Shown: positions 23,651 through 33,072 of the stretch, in pieces | Layout: each line of letters starts with the position of its first letter | Position numbering within the stretch: the first letter of the stretch is position 1 | From: JAVKFY01 sp040223615 | Lineage (GTDB): Bacteria > Pseudomonadota > Alphaproteobacteria > GCA-2731375 | Assembly (NCBI GenBank): GCA_040223615.1 | Contig: JAVKFY010000010.1 | Coordinates: forward strand, 62,001-126,000 | Direction of reading: 5' to 3' | DNA: 64,000 nucleotides | Position numbers and translations under genes: made by a program | The notes under the pieces: model-generated | What the model saw: the letters and a program-made list of their open reading frames with translations, nothing else | Database searches by the model: none | Told to the model about the DNA's origin: nothing

Positions 23651-25423
23651 ATGAAGGGCGCCGATCTGATTACCGAGTTCCTGGTCGGCGAGGACGTGCC
23701 GTATGTCTTCGGCATCTGCGGCCACGGCAATGTCGGGCTGCTGGACGCGCTCTACGGCGCGCGCGACAAGATCAAGCTGGTTTCGCCGCGCCACGAGCAG
23801 ACCGCCGGCCACATGGCCGACGCCTATTTCCGCATCAAGCATCAGCCAGTGGCGACGCTTACCTCGACCGGGCCGGGCTCGGCCAACATCGTGATGGCGA
23901 TGGCCACGGCACTGGCTGACTCGTCGGCGGTACTGGCGCTGACCGCCAACGTGCCGACGCAGCAGGTCAACCGTGGCCCGTTCCAGGAGATCTACCGGCA
24001 CAACCAGGCGGATTTTCCCTCGGTGCTGCGCCCGGTGGTGAAACGCACGTTCCAGGTGCCGCGCGTCGACATGCTGCCGCGCCTGCTCGACAACGCGATG
24101 ACCACCGCGGTGACCGGCCGGCCCGGTCCGGTCAACGTCGACATCCCGTTCAATGTGTTCCAGGAAGAGGCCGACGTGCAGGTCCAGCGCGCCGCGCGGC
24201 GCGGCATTTCCAGCCGACCCGGCGCAGCGCCGGAGGACGTCACGACCGTCGTCGAGATGCTGCTGGCGGCCAAGCGCCCGGCGCTGTTCATCGGCCATGG
24301 CGTGACGCTGTCGGAGGCCAGCGCGGAGCTCACCGCGCTGGTGCACCGGCTCGGCATTCCGGTGCTGAGCTCACCGAACGGCATGGGTTGCCTGTCGATG
24401 GACGACCCGCTGTCGCTCGGCTTCATCGGCCGCAACGGCACCTATCCGGCGAACCAGGTTGGCCGCCACGCGGATCTCGTGGTGGCGCTGGGCGCGCGCT
24501 TCGACGATCGCTCCTCGTCGTCGTGGATTCCCGGCTACTCGTGGAACTTTCCGTCGACCAAGCTGGTGCATGTCGACATCGACGTCACCGAGATCGGCCG
24601 CAACTACGAGCCGACGCTGGGCATCGTCGCCGACGTCCGCACGGTGCTGCGCCAGGTATTGGCCGAACTGGACCGGCGTGGCACCGGCGGCACCGACGCG
24701 GTGAAGCAATGGCACGCCGACATCGAGGGTTGGGCGGCCGAGTGGGAGACGCACGTGCGGCCCAACTTCGACATCCACGGCTCGCCAGCACGGCCGGAGC
24801 GGATCGTCGCCGACGTGCGCGAGGTGCTGCCCGACGACGCCATCATCGCGCTCGACAGCGGCGTGCACCACAACTGGTTCATGCAGTTCTGGGAGGCGCG
24901 CCAGCCGCAGACCATGCTCAACACCTGGGGCTTCTCGGCCATGGGCTTCGGGGTCAGCGGCATACTCGGCGCCAAGCTGGCGGCGCCCGACCGGCCGTGC
25001 GTCGCGGTGGTCGGCGACGGCGGCTTCACCATGACACCGCACGTGCTGTGCACCGCGGTGGAGTACGACATTCCCTGCGTGTGGGTGGTGTGGAACAACT
25101 TCACCTGGGGCGCGATCCGCGACATCCAGCTCGGCATGTTCGGTGGCCGCGAGATCGGCACCAGTTTCAACCGCTCGCCGAACAACGAGCCGTACAACCC
25201 GGACTTCGCCGCGCTGGCCCGGGCGCATGGCGTCGACGGCACCACCGTGACCGACAGCCGGGACTTCAAGGGCGCGCTGGAGGCGGCGGTGAAGTCGAAC
25301 AAGCCGCACCTGATCGACGTGCATGTCGACGCCAACGTGCGCCCGCCGGCGACCGGCACCTGGCAACTGCCGCCGACGCCGTTCGTGAAGCCGAATTTCG
25401 GCGACGCCTGGTTGCCGGAGTAG
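23651..25423 (+). CDS. ThDP-dependent enzyme, acetolactate synthase large-subunit-like
   Basis: 590 aa. Glu49 in SPRHEQTAGHMADAYFR is the cofactor-activating Glu; VVGDGGFTMTPHVLCTAVE followed by WNNFTWGAIRDIQ is the ThDP-Mg site. The family contains acetolactate synthase, glyoxylate carboligase and sulfoacetaldehyde acetyltransferase-like enzymes; substrate is not determined. ATG 23651 has AGAGAGGAAG upstream. It is first in a tight four-gene operon with an epimerase, a xylose-isomerase-like protein and a flavoprotein, so the substrate is probably a sugar- or polyol-derived keto acid. Confidence 0.82.
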   Translation: MKGADLITEFLVGEDVPYVFGICGHGNVGLLDALYGARDKIKLVSPRHEQTAGHMADAYFRIKHQPVATLTSTGPGSANIVMAMATALADSSAVLALTANVPTQQVNRGPFQEIYRHNQADFPSVLRPVVKRTFQVPRVDMLPRLLDNAMTTAVTGRPGPVNVDIPFNVFQEEADVQVQRAARRGISSRPGAAPEDVTTVVEMLLAAKRPALFIGHGVTLSEASAELTALVHRLGIPVLSSPNGMGCLSMDDPLSLGFIGRNGTYPANQVGRHADLVVALGARFDDRSSSSWIPGYSWNFPSTKLVHVDIDVTEIGRNYEPTLGIVADVRTVLRQVLAELDRRGTGGTDAVKQWHADIEGWAAEWETHVRPNFDIHGSPARPERIVADVREVLPDDAIIALDSGVHHNWFMQFWEARQPQTMLNTWGFSAMGFGVSGILGAKLAAPDRPCVAVVGDGGFTMTPHVLCTAVEYDIPCVWVVWNNFTWGAIRDIQLGMFGGREIGTSFNRSPNNEPYNPDFAALARAHGVDGTTVTDSRDFKGALEAAVKSNKPHLIDVHVDANVRPPATGTWQLPPTPFVKPNFGDAWLPE

Positions 25424-25427
25424 ACCG

Positions 25428-26357
25428 ATGCGCGTGATGGTCACCGGCGGCGCCGGATTCCTCGGCGCCAGCCTGGTCAGGGCGCTGGCGGCGCGCGGCG
25501 ATGGCGTCGTCGCCTTCGACCAGCAACCGAACCCGATACTGGACGACCTGGCGGGCGTCGAGTTCGTGCGCGGCGAAATTCTGGAATGGGCGTCGGTCGC
25601 CGCCACGATCCAGCGGTACAAGCCGGACGCGGTGGTGCACTGCGCAGCGATGGTCGGCGTGCCGGTGTCGATCGCCTCGCCGGCGCTGACCATGCGCGTC
25701 AACGTCGAGGGCAGCCTGAACGTGCTGGAGGCGATGCGGCTCTTCGGCGTGCGCCGGATGCTGCACATCTCGTCGGAGGAGACCTACGGCCACTTCCAGG
25801 CCGACCGCATCGACGAGGGCCACCCACAGCACCCGATCATGGCCTACGGCATTTCCAAGCTGGCGGTCGAGCAGCTCGGCCGCAGCTACGCGCAGTTGCA
25901 CGGCCTGGAGGTGATCAATATCCGCACGTGCTGGGTCTACGGGCCGGGGCTGCCACGCCCGCGGGTGCCGAAGACGCTGGTCGACGCAGCGGCCGAGGGG
26001 CGGCCGCTGCACCTGCCGAACGGCGCCGACTTCCTGGTCGACCATGCCTATGTCGACGACGTGGTCGCGGGCCTGGTCCAGGCGCTGGACCTTGCCGACC
26101 ATCCCCACGACGCCTACCACATGGCGTCCGGGCAGGCGGTGACGCTGGCCGACATCGTCGACGTGATCAAGGAACTGGTGCCGGCCGCGGACCTGTCGGT
26201 CGGGCCCGGCACCATCGACTTCGCGCCGGGCCTGCCGGCCTGGCGCAAGGGCGCGCTGGACCATGCGCGGGCGGCCGAGGCGTTCGGCTACAGCCCGCGC
26301 TTCGACATCCGCGCCGGGCTGGCCGCGACCCTGGCGGCCAAGAGGGCGAACGAATGA
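25428..26357 (+). CDS. NAD-dependent epimerase/dehydratase
   Basis: 309 aa extended short-chain dehydrogenase. MVTGGAGFLGASLV binds NAD, and the catalytic Ser/Tyr/Lys lie in HISSEETYG and AYGISKLAVEQ. It acts on nucleotide sugars or sugar-acid derivatives; the pathway here looks catabolic rather than cell-wall related. It starts four bases after the ThDP gene and overlaps the next gene by ATGA. Confidence 0.88.
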   Translation: MRVMVTGGAGFLGASLVRALAARGDGVVAFDQQPNPILDDLAGVEFVRGEILEWASVAATIQRYKPDAVVHCAAMVGVPVSIASPALTMRVNVEGSLNVLEAMRLFGVRRMLHISSEETYGHFQADRIDEGHPQHPIMAYGISKLAVEQLGRSYAQLHGLEVINIRTCWVYGPGLPRPRVPKTLVDAAAEGRPLHLPNGADFLVDHAYVDDVVAGLVQALDLADHPHDAYHMASGQAVTLADIVDVIKELVPAADLSVGPGTIDFAPGLPAWRKGALDHARAAEAFGYSPRFDIRAGLAATLAAKRANE

Positions 26358-27163
26358 GTATCTACGGCATCAACACCTACGCCTACACGCAGAGCCACAC
26401 GGCCAAGGATTGCCTGGAGCAATGGGCGGCGCGCGGCGAGAGCGCCTTCGAGGTGATGATGTATCCCGGTCACGCCTGGCCGGCCGACATGGACGCCGGC
26501 GCGCGGCGGCAGTTCAAGAAGTTCCTGGCCGACGCGGACCTGCGGATCACCACGCTCAACATGCCGAACGTGGACATCAACATCGCCGCGGCGGCGTCGC
26601 AGATGCGAACCTATTCGCTGGGCATCGTACGCTCCATCGTGCGGCTGGCCGGAGACCTTGAGGTGCCGGGCGTCGTGCTGGGCCCGGGCAAGCCGAACCC
26701 GCTCTTCCCGATGCCGGCGGAGCAGATGACCGGACATTTCTTCGCCGCGCTCGACGTGCTGACGCCGCTGGCCGAGGCATGCGGCACCGCGCTCTGGGTG
26801 GAGAACATGCCGTTCGCCTTCCTGCCCAAGGTCGACGACATGATGGCGGCCATCGAGCGCTACGGCGATCCGCGCCTGGGCGTGGTCTACGACATCGCCA
26901 ACGCCTATTTCGTCAAGGAGGACTTCGGCGAAGGGCTGGCGCGGATCGGCGACCGGCTGCGGCTGGTGCACCTGTCGGACACGCCGCTCGACGTCTATCG
27001 CCACGCGGCCGTCGGCGAGGGCACCATCGACTTCGCCAGCGTGCCGCCATTGCTGAAGAGCGCCGGCTATGACGGGCCGGCGATGCTCGAGATCATCTCC
27101 GACCGGCCGGACGCGGACATCCCGGCCTCGATCGTCGCGCTGGACAAGGCCGGCTTCGCCTGA
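26354..27163 (+). CDS. Sugar phosphate isomerase/epimerase (xylose-isomerase-like TIM barrel)
   Basis: 269 aa. The TIM-barrel pattern of the AP-endonuclease 2 family is visible: WVENMPFAFLP, GVVYDIANAYFVKEDF, LRLVHLSDTPLDVYRH and AMLEIISDRPD supply the metal-binding Glu, Asp and His positions. It probably isomerises or epimerises a sugar or keto-polyol. It starts with ATGA overlapping the epimerase stop and ends with TGATG overlapping the next gene. Confidence 0.83.
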   Translation: MSIYGINTYAYTQSHTAKDCLEQWAARGESAFEVMMYPGHAWPADMDAGARRQFKKFLADADLRITTLNMPNVDINIAAAASQMRTYSLGIVRSIVRLAGDLEVPGVVLGPGKPNPLFPMPAEQMTGHFFAALDVLTPLAEACGTALWVENMPFAFLPKVDDMMAAIERYGDPRLGVVYDIANAYFVKEDFGEGLARIGDRLRLVHLSDTPLDVYRHAAVGEGTIDFASVPPLLKSAGYDGPAMLEIISDRPDADIPASIVALDKAGFA

Positions 27164-28815
27164 TGGCGGAACGCTACGACGTCGTCGTGGTCGGCGCCGG
27201 CGCCGGCGGCATGACCGCCGCGCTGGTCGCGGCCGCCGAAGGCCTGAAGGTACTGGTGCTGGAGAAGACCGATTTCGTCGGCGGCACCACGGCGATCTCC
27301 GGCGGCATGGTGTGGGCGCCGATGGCGGCCGCCGGCGACGACACGGCCGAGGCGGCGGCCGCCTATCTCGACGCCACGGTTCCGACGGAGAGCGGGCGCG
27401 ACCTGCGCGCGGCCTTCCTGACGAAGGCGCCTGAGGCCATCGCCTACCTGGACAGCAACAGCGAGGTGAAGCTGCGCCCGGTGCCGCTCTATCCCGACTA
27501 CTACCCGGAGGCGCCGGGCTCGACCATGCGCGGGCGGGTGCTGGAGCCGGAACGGTTCGATGCGCGCGCGCTGGGCGACGGGTTCAAGCTGCTGCGCTCG
27601 CCGCTGCCGGAGTTCATGCTGTTCGGCGGCATGATGGTGGCCCGGCCCGACCTGCCGCACTTCCGCAACGTCTACCGTTCGGCAACGTCTTTCCTGCGCG
27701 TCGCCAGATTGACCGCCGCCTACTTGCTGCAGCGCCTGAAGCACCATCGCGGCACCGACCTGGTGCTGGGCAATGCGCTTGCCGGACGGCTGCTGAAGTC
27801 GCTGCGCGACCGCGGCGTACCGATCCGCATCGGCGCCGCGATCGACGGGTTGGAGACGCGCGACGGGCGCATCATCGGCGTGCGCGTGGCTGGCGAACTG
27901 ATCGAGGCGGACCGCGCGGTGATCCTGTCGACCGGCGGGTTCAGCCACGACGGCGAGCGCCGCGCCGAGCTGCTGCCCGAACAGGCCACCGTTACCGCGG
28001 TGACCGAGGGCGCCACCGGCGACGGCCTGCGGCTGGGCGAGACCGCCGGCGGCACGGTCCACGCCGGCGACATCGAAGCCGCCTTCTGGACGCCGGTCTC
28101 CTGGTTCACCAATGCCGAGGGCCGGCAGGTGAAGTTCCCGCATACCGTCACCGACCGCGGCAAGCCCGGCCTCATCGCCGTCAACAGACAGGGCCGACGC
28201 TTCACCAACGAGGCGGTCTCCTATCACGAGTTCGTGCGGGCGCAGCTTCGCGCCGATAATGTCGGTCACGCGGTGCCGGCGCACCTGATCTGTGACAAGA
28301 ATTTCCTGTGGAAGTACGGGCTCGGCGCGGTCAAGCCGATGACCGGCAACCGCAAGCCCTACCTCGACGCCGGCTACCTGATCGAGGCGCCGACGCTGGC
28401 CGGCCTGGCGACCAAGCTCGGCCTCGACCCCGCCGCGTTGCTGGAAACCGTGGAACGCTTCAACGCCGACGCGCGAGCCGGCGAGGACCGCGAGTTCGGG
28501 CGCGGCTCGAACGCATACCAGCGCCACTTCGGCGATCCGGCGGTGAGCCCGAACCCGTGCCTGGCGCCGATCGAGACCGGGCCGTTCTATTCGGTCGCGG
28601 TATGGCCGGCCGACCTGGGCACCGCCAGCGGCCTGAACACCGATACCCGCGCCCGCGTTCTGGACGCGGGTGGCGCGCCGATCCCCGGCCTCTACGCCTG
28701 CGGCAACGACATGGCCTCGATCATGCGCGGCGCCTATCCCGGCCCCGGCATCACGCTGGGCCCGGCGCTTACCTTCGGTTACCTTGCGGCGATGGACGCG
28801 GCGGCTAGTCCTTGA
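27163..28815 (+). CDS. FAD-dependent oxidoreductase, fumarate reductase/3-ketosteroid dehydrogenase-like
   Basis: 550 aa. The FAD-binding N-terminus is YDVVVVGAGAGGMTAAL with VLEKTDFVGGTTAISGGMVW; the C-terminus GLYACGNDMASIMRGAYPGPGITLGPALTFG is typical of the fumarate-reductase/KstD group. Such proteins insert or remove double bonds next to carbonyls. No secretion signal is present. It is coupled by a one-base overlap to the isomerase gene and is last in the operon. Confidence 0.85.
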   Translation: MAERYDVVVVGAGAGGMTAALVAAAEGLKVLVLEKTDFVGGTTAISGGMVWAPMAAAGDDTAEAAAAYLDATVPTESGRDLRAAFLTKAPEAIAYLDSNSEVKLRPVPLYPDYYPEAPGSTMRGRVLEPERFDARALGDGFKLLRSPLPEFMLFGGMMVARPDLPHFRNVYRSATSFLRVARLTAAYLLQRLKHHRGTDLVLGNALAGRLLKSLRDRGVPIRIGAAIDGLETRDGRIIGVRVAGELIEADRAVILSTGGFSHDGERRAELLPEQATVTAVTEGATGDGLRLGETAGGTVHAGDIEAAFWTPVSWFTNAEGRQVKFPHTVTDRGKPGLIAVNRQGRRFTNEAVSYHEFVRAQLRADNVGHAVPAHLICDKNFLWKYGLGAVKPMTGNRKPYLDAGYLIEAPTLAGLATKLGLDPAALLETVERFNADARAGEDREFGRGSNAYQRHFGDPAVSPNPCLAPIETGPFYSVAVWPADLGTASGLNTDTRARVLDAGGAPIPGLYACGNDMASIMRGAYPGPGITLGPALTFGYLAAMDAAASP

Positions 28816-29095
28816 CCACGCAGGGGACGATGACGCGGGCGGCGAGCAGGTCGTCGGTCTCGCGCTTGTAGCGCGCCAGCCCTTCCGACTTGTTGTGTAG
28901 GGCAACCGCGGCCTCGTCGGCGTAGACCTCGTGCAAGTGGATGGTGTCGGGCTCGGCGGGGACCAGGATGTCGAACTGCACGCAGCCCGCCTCCTCCGCC
29001 TTGGTGCGCGCGACATGCGCTTCCAGCTTGCCAAGAAGCTCGTCGAACCTGCCCGGCTTGATCTTGTAGGTCACCAGGATCGCCTGCTGCGCCAT
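28805..29095 (-). CDS. Antibiotic biosynthesis monooxygenase (ABM) domain protein
   Basis: 96 aa ferredoxin-like alpha/beta barrel protein. The pattern ILVTYKIKPGRFDELLGKL, then CVQFDILVPAEPDTIHLHEVY is the usual ABM layout; putative quinol monooxygenases such as YgiN are of this size. ATG 29095 follows GGAGG. It overlaps the convergent flavoprotein gene by 11 bases. Confidence 0.85.
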   Translation of the reverse strand: MAQQAILVTYKIKPGRFDELLGKLEAHVARTKAEEAGCVQFDILVPAEPDTIHLHEVYADEAAVALHNKSEGLARYKRETDDLLAARVIVPCVVKD

Positions 29096-29185
29096 CGTCG
29101 CCTCCGCCCGTGATGGCCAGCAGCATAGCGCACGGCACGGCCGGCGGGCACAATGGCCGCCGGGACACCGGGAGGAACAATCGAC

Positions 29186-29875
29186 GTGACCGTCTTCGTG
29201 CTCATTCACGGCGCCTATCAGGGTAGCTGGATCTGGCGACCGGTGGCGGAGCGCCTGCGCGCGGCCGGCCACGAAGTGCACGCCCCCACCCTGGACGGCT
29301 GCGGCGAGCGCCGTTCGCAACTCCGCCCCGGCATCGACACCGAGAGCCACGGGCAGGAGATCGCCGAGCTGCTGTTCTTCCATGACTTGCATGATGCGGT
29401 ACTGGTCGGCACCTCGTCGGGCGGCATGGTGATGGCGGCCGCGGCGGAGCGCGCCCGGGAACGCATCGCGCGGCTGGTGTTCGCCGACGCGCTGGCGCTG
29501 CTCGACGGCGAGGCGATCATGGACATCGTCAATCCGCCCTCGGCGACACTCACCGAGCTTGGCCTCGGCCCGGCGCGGGAGGACGCACTTTCGCGGATGT
29601 TCGCGGGGCTGGAACCGGGACTCGCCGAATGGGCGGCCGACCGGATCACCCTGCACCCGATCGCCACGTTCAACCAGGCGGTGAAGCTGCCGAGCTTCTG
29701 GTCGCAGAAATGGGACGCGTCAGTGATCTACTGTCCGCAGGCGCGGAACCCGGGGCGGGCGCACCAGGAGCGCTGCGCAGAGACGCTTGGCGCGCGCTGG
29801 CACGAGATCGACACCGGCCACTACCCGATGCTGAGCACGCCAGACGAACTGGTCCGGCTGATCGTCGAAGGCTGA
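29186..29875 (+). CDS. Alpha/beta hydrolase
   Basis: 229 aa. The oxyanion segment is LIHGAYQGSWIW, the nucleophile elbow is VGTSSGGMV, and the catalytic His is in IDTGHYPML. Small hydrolases of this type include esterases and hydroxynitrile lyase/salicylate-esterase-like proteins. GTG 29186 with GGAGGA ten bases upstream is preferred over an upstream ATG inside the leader. It precedes the Old Yellow Enzyme gene by 16 bases. Confidence 0.83.
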   Translation: MTVFVLIHGAYQGSWIWRPVAERLRAAGHEVHAPTLDGCGERRSQLRPGIDTESHGQEIAELLFFHDLHDAVLVGTSSGGMVMAAAAERARERIARLVFADALALLDGEAIMDIVNPPSATLTELGLGPAREDALSRMFAGLEPGLAEWAADRITLHPIATFNQAVKLPSFWSQKWDASVIYCPQARNPGRAHQERCAETLGARWHEIDTGHYPMLSTPDELVRLIVEG

Positions 29876-29891
29876 GACAGGACAACAAAAG

Positions 29892-31055
29892 ATGAGCGGA
29901 CCGATGCTGTTCCAGCCGATTGAGATTCGCGACGTGACGCTGAAGAACCGCGTCGTTGTCGCGCCGATGCACCAGTATGCCGCCGAGAAGGGTTTCGCCA
30001 CCGACTGGCACCTGATGAATGCCGGGCGCTACGCCGCCGGCGGCGCCGGGCTGGTGATCATGGAATCGACCAAGGTGGAGCGGCGCGGCTGTGGCACGGT
30101 CGGCGACCTCGGGCTGTGGAAGGACGAGTTCGTGCCCGGCCTGAAACGCTGCGTCGAGTTTATCCGCCAGCACGACGCGGTGCCCGGCATCCAGCTCGGC
30201 CATTCCGGGCGCAAGGCCCGGCGCTTCCGGCCGTGGGAGGGCGGCAAGCCGCTGGAGCGGTCGCCGGAGATCGACGACTGGGACGACTGGGAGCTGGTGT
30301 CGTCGTCGGCCGCGTCGGCGCCGGAGACCGATCCCCTGCCCCGCGCGCTCGGCCGCGACGAGATCCCCGAGGTCATCGAACACTGGGCGCAGGCAGCCCG
30401 GCGGGCGCACGAGGCCGGCTTCGACGTGCTCGATATACACGCCGCGCACGGCTACCTGATCCACCAGTTCCTGTCGCCGTTCTCCAACAAGCGCAACGAC
30501 GACTATGGCGGCTCGGAAGCGAACCGCATGCGGCTTTGCATCGAGATCGTGGAGGCGGTGCGCCAGGTCTGGCCGGAGTCGAAGCCGCTGTTCCTGCGCC
30601 TGTCGGTGGAGGATGACGCCGGCTGGGGGCCGGACCAGTCGGTGGCGCTGGCCCGCATCGTCAAGGACAAGGGCGTCGACGTGATCGACTGTTCGTCGGG
30701 CGGCATGCGCGGCGCGCCGGTGGTCGGCACCGGTCCGATCAGCTACGGCTACCAGGTGCCGTATGCCGACCGGCTGCGCAACGACGCCGGGCTGATGAGC
30801 ATGGCCGTGGGCCTGATCGTGCACGCCGACCAGGCGGAAGGCATCCTGCAGGAGGGCCGGGCCGACCTGATCGCGCTGGCCCGCGAGCTGCTCTACAACC
30901 CGAATTGGCCGATGGACGCGGCGCGCAAGCTCGGCGTCGAAGGCGCCTTCGACTCGGTGCCTTCGGCACAGGCCTTTTGGCTCGCCAAGCGCGCGCAGTC
31001 GGTCAAGGACATGGTCCCGTCAACCTACCAACGCGGCATCGGCGACAGCGACTGA
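29892..31055 (+). CDS. Old Yellow Enzyme family NADH:flavin oxidoreductase
   Basis: 387 aa. NRVVVAPMHQYAAEKGFATDWH, GIQLGHSGRKA, the HAAHGYLIHQFLSP segment with FSNKRNDDYGGS, and the C-terminal ADLIALARELLYNPNWP identify a YqjM/xenobiotic-reductase-like member with bound FMN. It reduces activated alkenes. It follows the hydrolase closely and may form a unit with it. Confidence 0.9.
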   Translation: MSGPMLFQPIEIRDVTLKNRVVVAPMHQYAAEKGFATDWHLMNAGRYAAGGAGLVIMESTKVERRGCGTVGDLGLWKDEFVPGLKRCVEFIRQHDAVPGIQLGHSGRKARRFRPWEGGKPLERSPEIDDWDDWELVSSSAASAPETDPLPRALGRDEIPEVIEHWAQAARRAHEAGFDVLDIHAAHGYLIHQFLSPFSNKRNDDYGGSEANRMRLCIEIVEAVRQVWPESKPLFLRLSVEDDAGWGPDQSVALARIVKDKGVDVIDCSSGGMRGAPVVGTGPISYGYQVPYADRLRNDAGLMSMAVGLIVHADQAEGILQEGRADLIALARELLYNPNWPMDAARKLGVEGAFDSVPSAQAFWLAKRAQSVKDMVPSTYQRGIGDSD

Positions 31056-31143
31056 GCGTCGCGGCCGGGACAGCGGATGTCGTTTCTGACATAGAGGCCG
31101 GCCGCGCTCCGGGCCGAACATGCAGCCAGCCATGGGAGCGACG

Positions 31144-32184
31144 ATGATGGGCGGTACCACGAAGAAGGGCCTGCTGGAGCGGCTGGCGGCCGGGCCCGTG
31201 ATCTGCGCGGAAGGCTACCTGTTCGAGCTGGAGCGGCGCGGCTATCTGCAGGCCGGTGCCTTCGTGCCGGAAGCGGTGCTGGAAGCCCCCGAGGCCGTGA
31301 AGCAGTTGCACCGCGAGTTCCTCAATGCCGGCACTGACATCGTCGAGGCCTTCACCTACTACGCGCACCGCGAGAAGCTGCGCCTGATCGGCCGCGAGAA
31401 CGACCTCGAGACGATCAACCGGCAGGCGATCAAGCTGGCCCGGGAGGTGGCGGCGGAAGGCGACGCGCTGGTCGCCGGCAACATCTGCAACACCAACGCC
31501 TACATGCCCGGCGACACCGCCACAGAGAAGGCGGTCCGGGCGATGTTCGAGGAGCAGATCGGCTGGGCTGTGGAGGGCGGCGTCGACCTGCTGATCGCCG
31601 AGACCATCTCCTTCCTTGGCGAGGCGGAGATCGCGCTCGATGTGATGCGCCAGACCGGGCTGCCGAGCGTGGTCACCTTCGCGATCCACAAGAACGGCAA
31701 GATGCGCGACGGCGCCACCCCGGCGCGCGCGGCGCGGCGCATGGAGGAGCTCGGCGCCGACGTCGTCGGGCTCAATTGCATTCGCGGGCCGAAGACGATG
31801 ATGGCGCACCTGCGCGCGATCCGCGGCGCGGTGTCGTGTCACGTCGGCGCGCTGCCGGTGCCGTTCCGTACCACGCGGCGCGAGCCGACATTCGAATCGC
31901 TGACCGACCCGAAACGGCCGGACGCGCCCTTCCCTGTCGCGCTCGACCCGTTCACCTGCACCCGCCACGAGATCGCCGAGTTCACCGTCGAGGCCATGGA
32001 CATGGGCGTTCACTATCTCGGCGTCTGCTGCGGCGCCGGGCCGCACCACATCCGCGCCATGGCCGAGTCGCTGGGCCGGACGCCACCGGCCAGTCGCTAC
32101 TCGCCCGACATGTCGAAGCACTACGCCCTGGGCAACGACCCGGGGCTGAAGCAGTCCTATCGCGCCTATGCGGACGACCTCTAG
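31144..32184 (+). CDS. Homocysteine S-methyltransferase / betaine-homocysteine methyltransferase-like protein
   Basis: 346 aa. The zinc-binding cysteines are in VGLNCIRGP and GVCCGAGPHHI, the classical Cys then Cys-Cys arrangement. The ICAEGYLFELERRGYL opening matches BHMT-like proteins. It should move a methyl group from a donor such as betaine or S-methylmethionine to a thiol. ATG 31144 follows GGGAG; an ATG at 31120 lacks a ribosome site. It begins an operon with a nitrilase-family protein (9-base gap) and a sarcosine-oxidase-like flavoprotein, suggesting use of methylated amines. Confidence 0.83.
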   Translation: MMGGTTKKGLLERLAAGPVICAEGYLFELERRGYLQAGAFVPEAVLEAPEAVKQLHREFLNAGTDIVEAFTYYAHREKLRLIGRENDLETINRQAIKLAREVAAEGDALVAGNICNTNAYMPGDTATEKAVRAMFEEQIGWAVEGGVDLLIAETISFLGEAEIALDVMRQTGLPSVVTFAIHKNGKMRDGATPARAARRMEELGADVVGLNCIRGPKTMMAHLRAIRGAVSCHVGALPVPFRTTRREPTFESLTDPKRPDAPFPVALDPFTCTRHEIAEFTVEAMDMGVHYLGVCCGAGPHHIRAMAESLGRTPPASRYSPDMSKHYALGNDPGLKQSYRAYADDL

Positions 32185-32193
32185 GCACCGGCG

Positions 32194-33072
32194 ATGAGCC
32201 CGGGATCGGTGCTGCGGGTCGCGGTGGCGCAGATCCCGACCGTGCTCGGCGACTTCGACGCCAACCTGGACCTGCACCTGCGCTACATAGAGCGCGCCCG
32301 GCGTGCCGACGTCGACTGCCTGCTGTTCCCGGAGCTGAGCCTGACCGGGCACAGTGCCGGTCCGGAGACGCTTGAGCTGGCACGGCATCGCGATGACCCG
32401 GCAATCGCCGAGCTGGCGGCGGCCAGCGGGCCGATGTGCACGCTGTTCGGGCTGATCGAGGAAGGCCCGGCGGCGCAGTTCTACAATGCCGTCTTCGCGG
32501 TGAAGGACAGCGAGCTGGCCTTCCTGCACCGCAAGGTGAACCTGGCGACCTACGGCCGGCTCGACGACGCCAAGCACTTCGCTACCGGGCGCTATGTCGA
32601 AACCTTCGTGCTGGACAGCTTCTGGCGCGCCGGCGTGCTGATCTGCAACGACGTGTTCAACCCGGCACTGGTGCACCTGGCCGCGACGCAGGGCGCGACG
32701 GTGCTGTTCGTGCCGTCCAGCTCCGCCCTGGAGGCGGTCGGCGCGGCGTTCGACAATCCCGGCGGGTGGGACCTGAGCTGCCGCTTCTACGCCTCGATGT
32801 ACGGCTTCCCGGTGATCTTCGCCAACCGCGTCGGCGACGAGAACGACCTGCACTTCTGGGGCGGCAGCCGCATCGTCGGCCCGAACGGCAAGGCGCTGGC
32901 CTTCCTGGAAACCGCCGAGGATCTCCTGGTCGCGAGCATCGACCAGGATTCGGTGCGCCAGGCCCGCATCCTGCTGCCCACGGTGCGCGACTCCAACCTG
33001 TCGCTGATCACCCGCGAGATGAACCGGCTACAATCGATCCTCGGCATTCCGGAAAGCGTACGCCAGCTATGA
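32194..33072 (+). CDS. Carbon-nitrogen hydrolase (nitrilase superfamily)
   Basis: 292 aa. The Glu-Lys-Cys triad is complete: Glu47 in LLFPELSLTGH, Lys114 in HRKVNLATYG and Cys151 in LICNDVFNP. It hydrolyses an amide or related C-N bond; the particular substrate is unknown. Its end overlaps the next start (ATGA), so it is translationally coupled to the FAD oxidoreductase. Confidence 0.87.
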   Translation: MSPGSVLRVAVAQIPTVLGDFDANLDLHLRYIERARRADVDCLLFPELSLTGHSAGPETLELARHRDDPAIAELAAASGPMCTLFGLIEEGPAAQFYNAVFAVKDSELAFLHRKVNLATYGRLDDAKHFATGRYVETFVLDSFWRAGVLICNDVFNPALVHLAATQGATVLFVPSSSALEAVGAAFDNPGGWDLSCRFYASMYGFPVIFANRVGDENDLHFWGGSRIVGPNGKALAFLETAEDLLVASIDQDSVRQARILLPTVRDSNLSLITREMNRLQSILGIPESVRQL

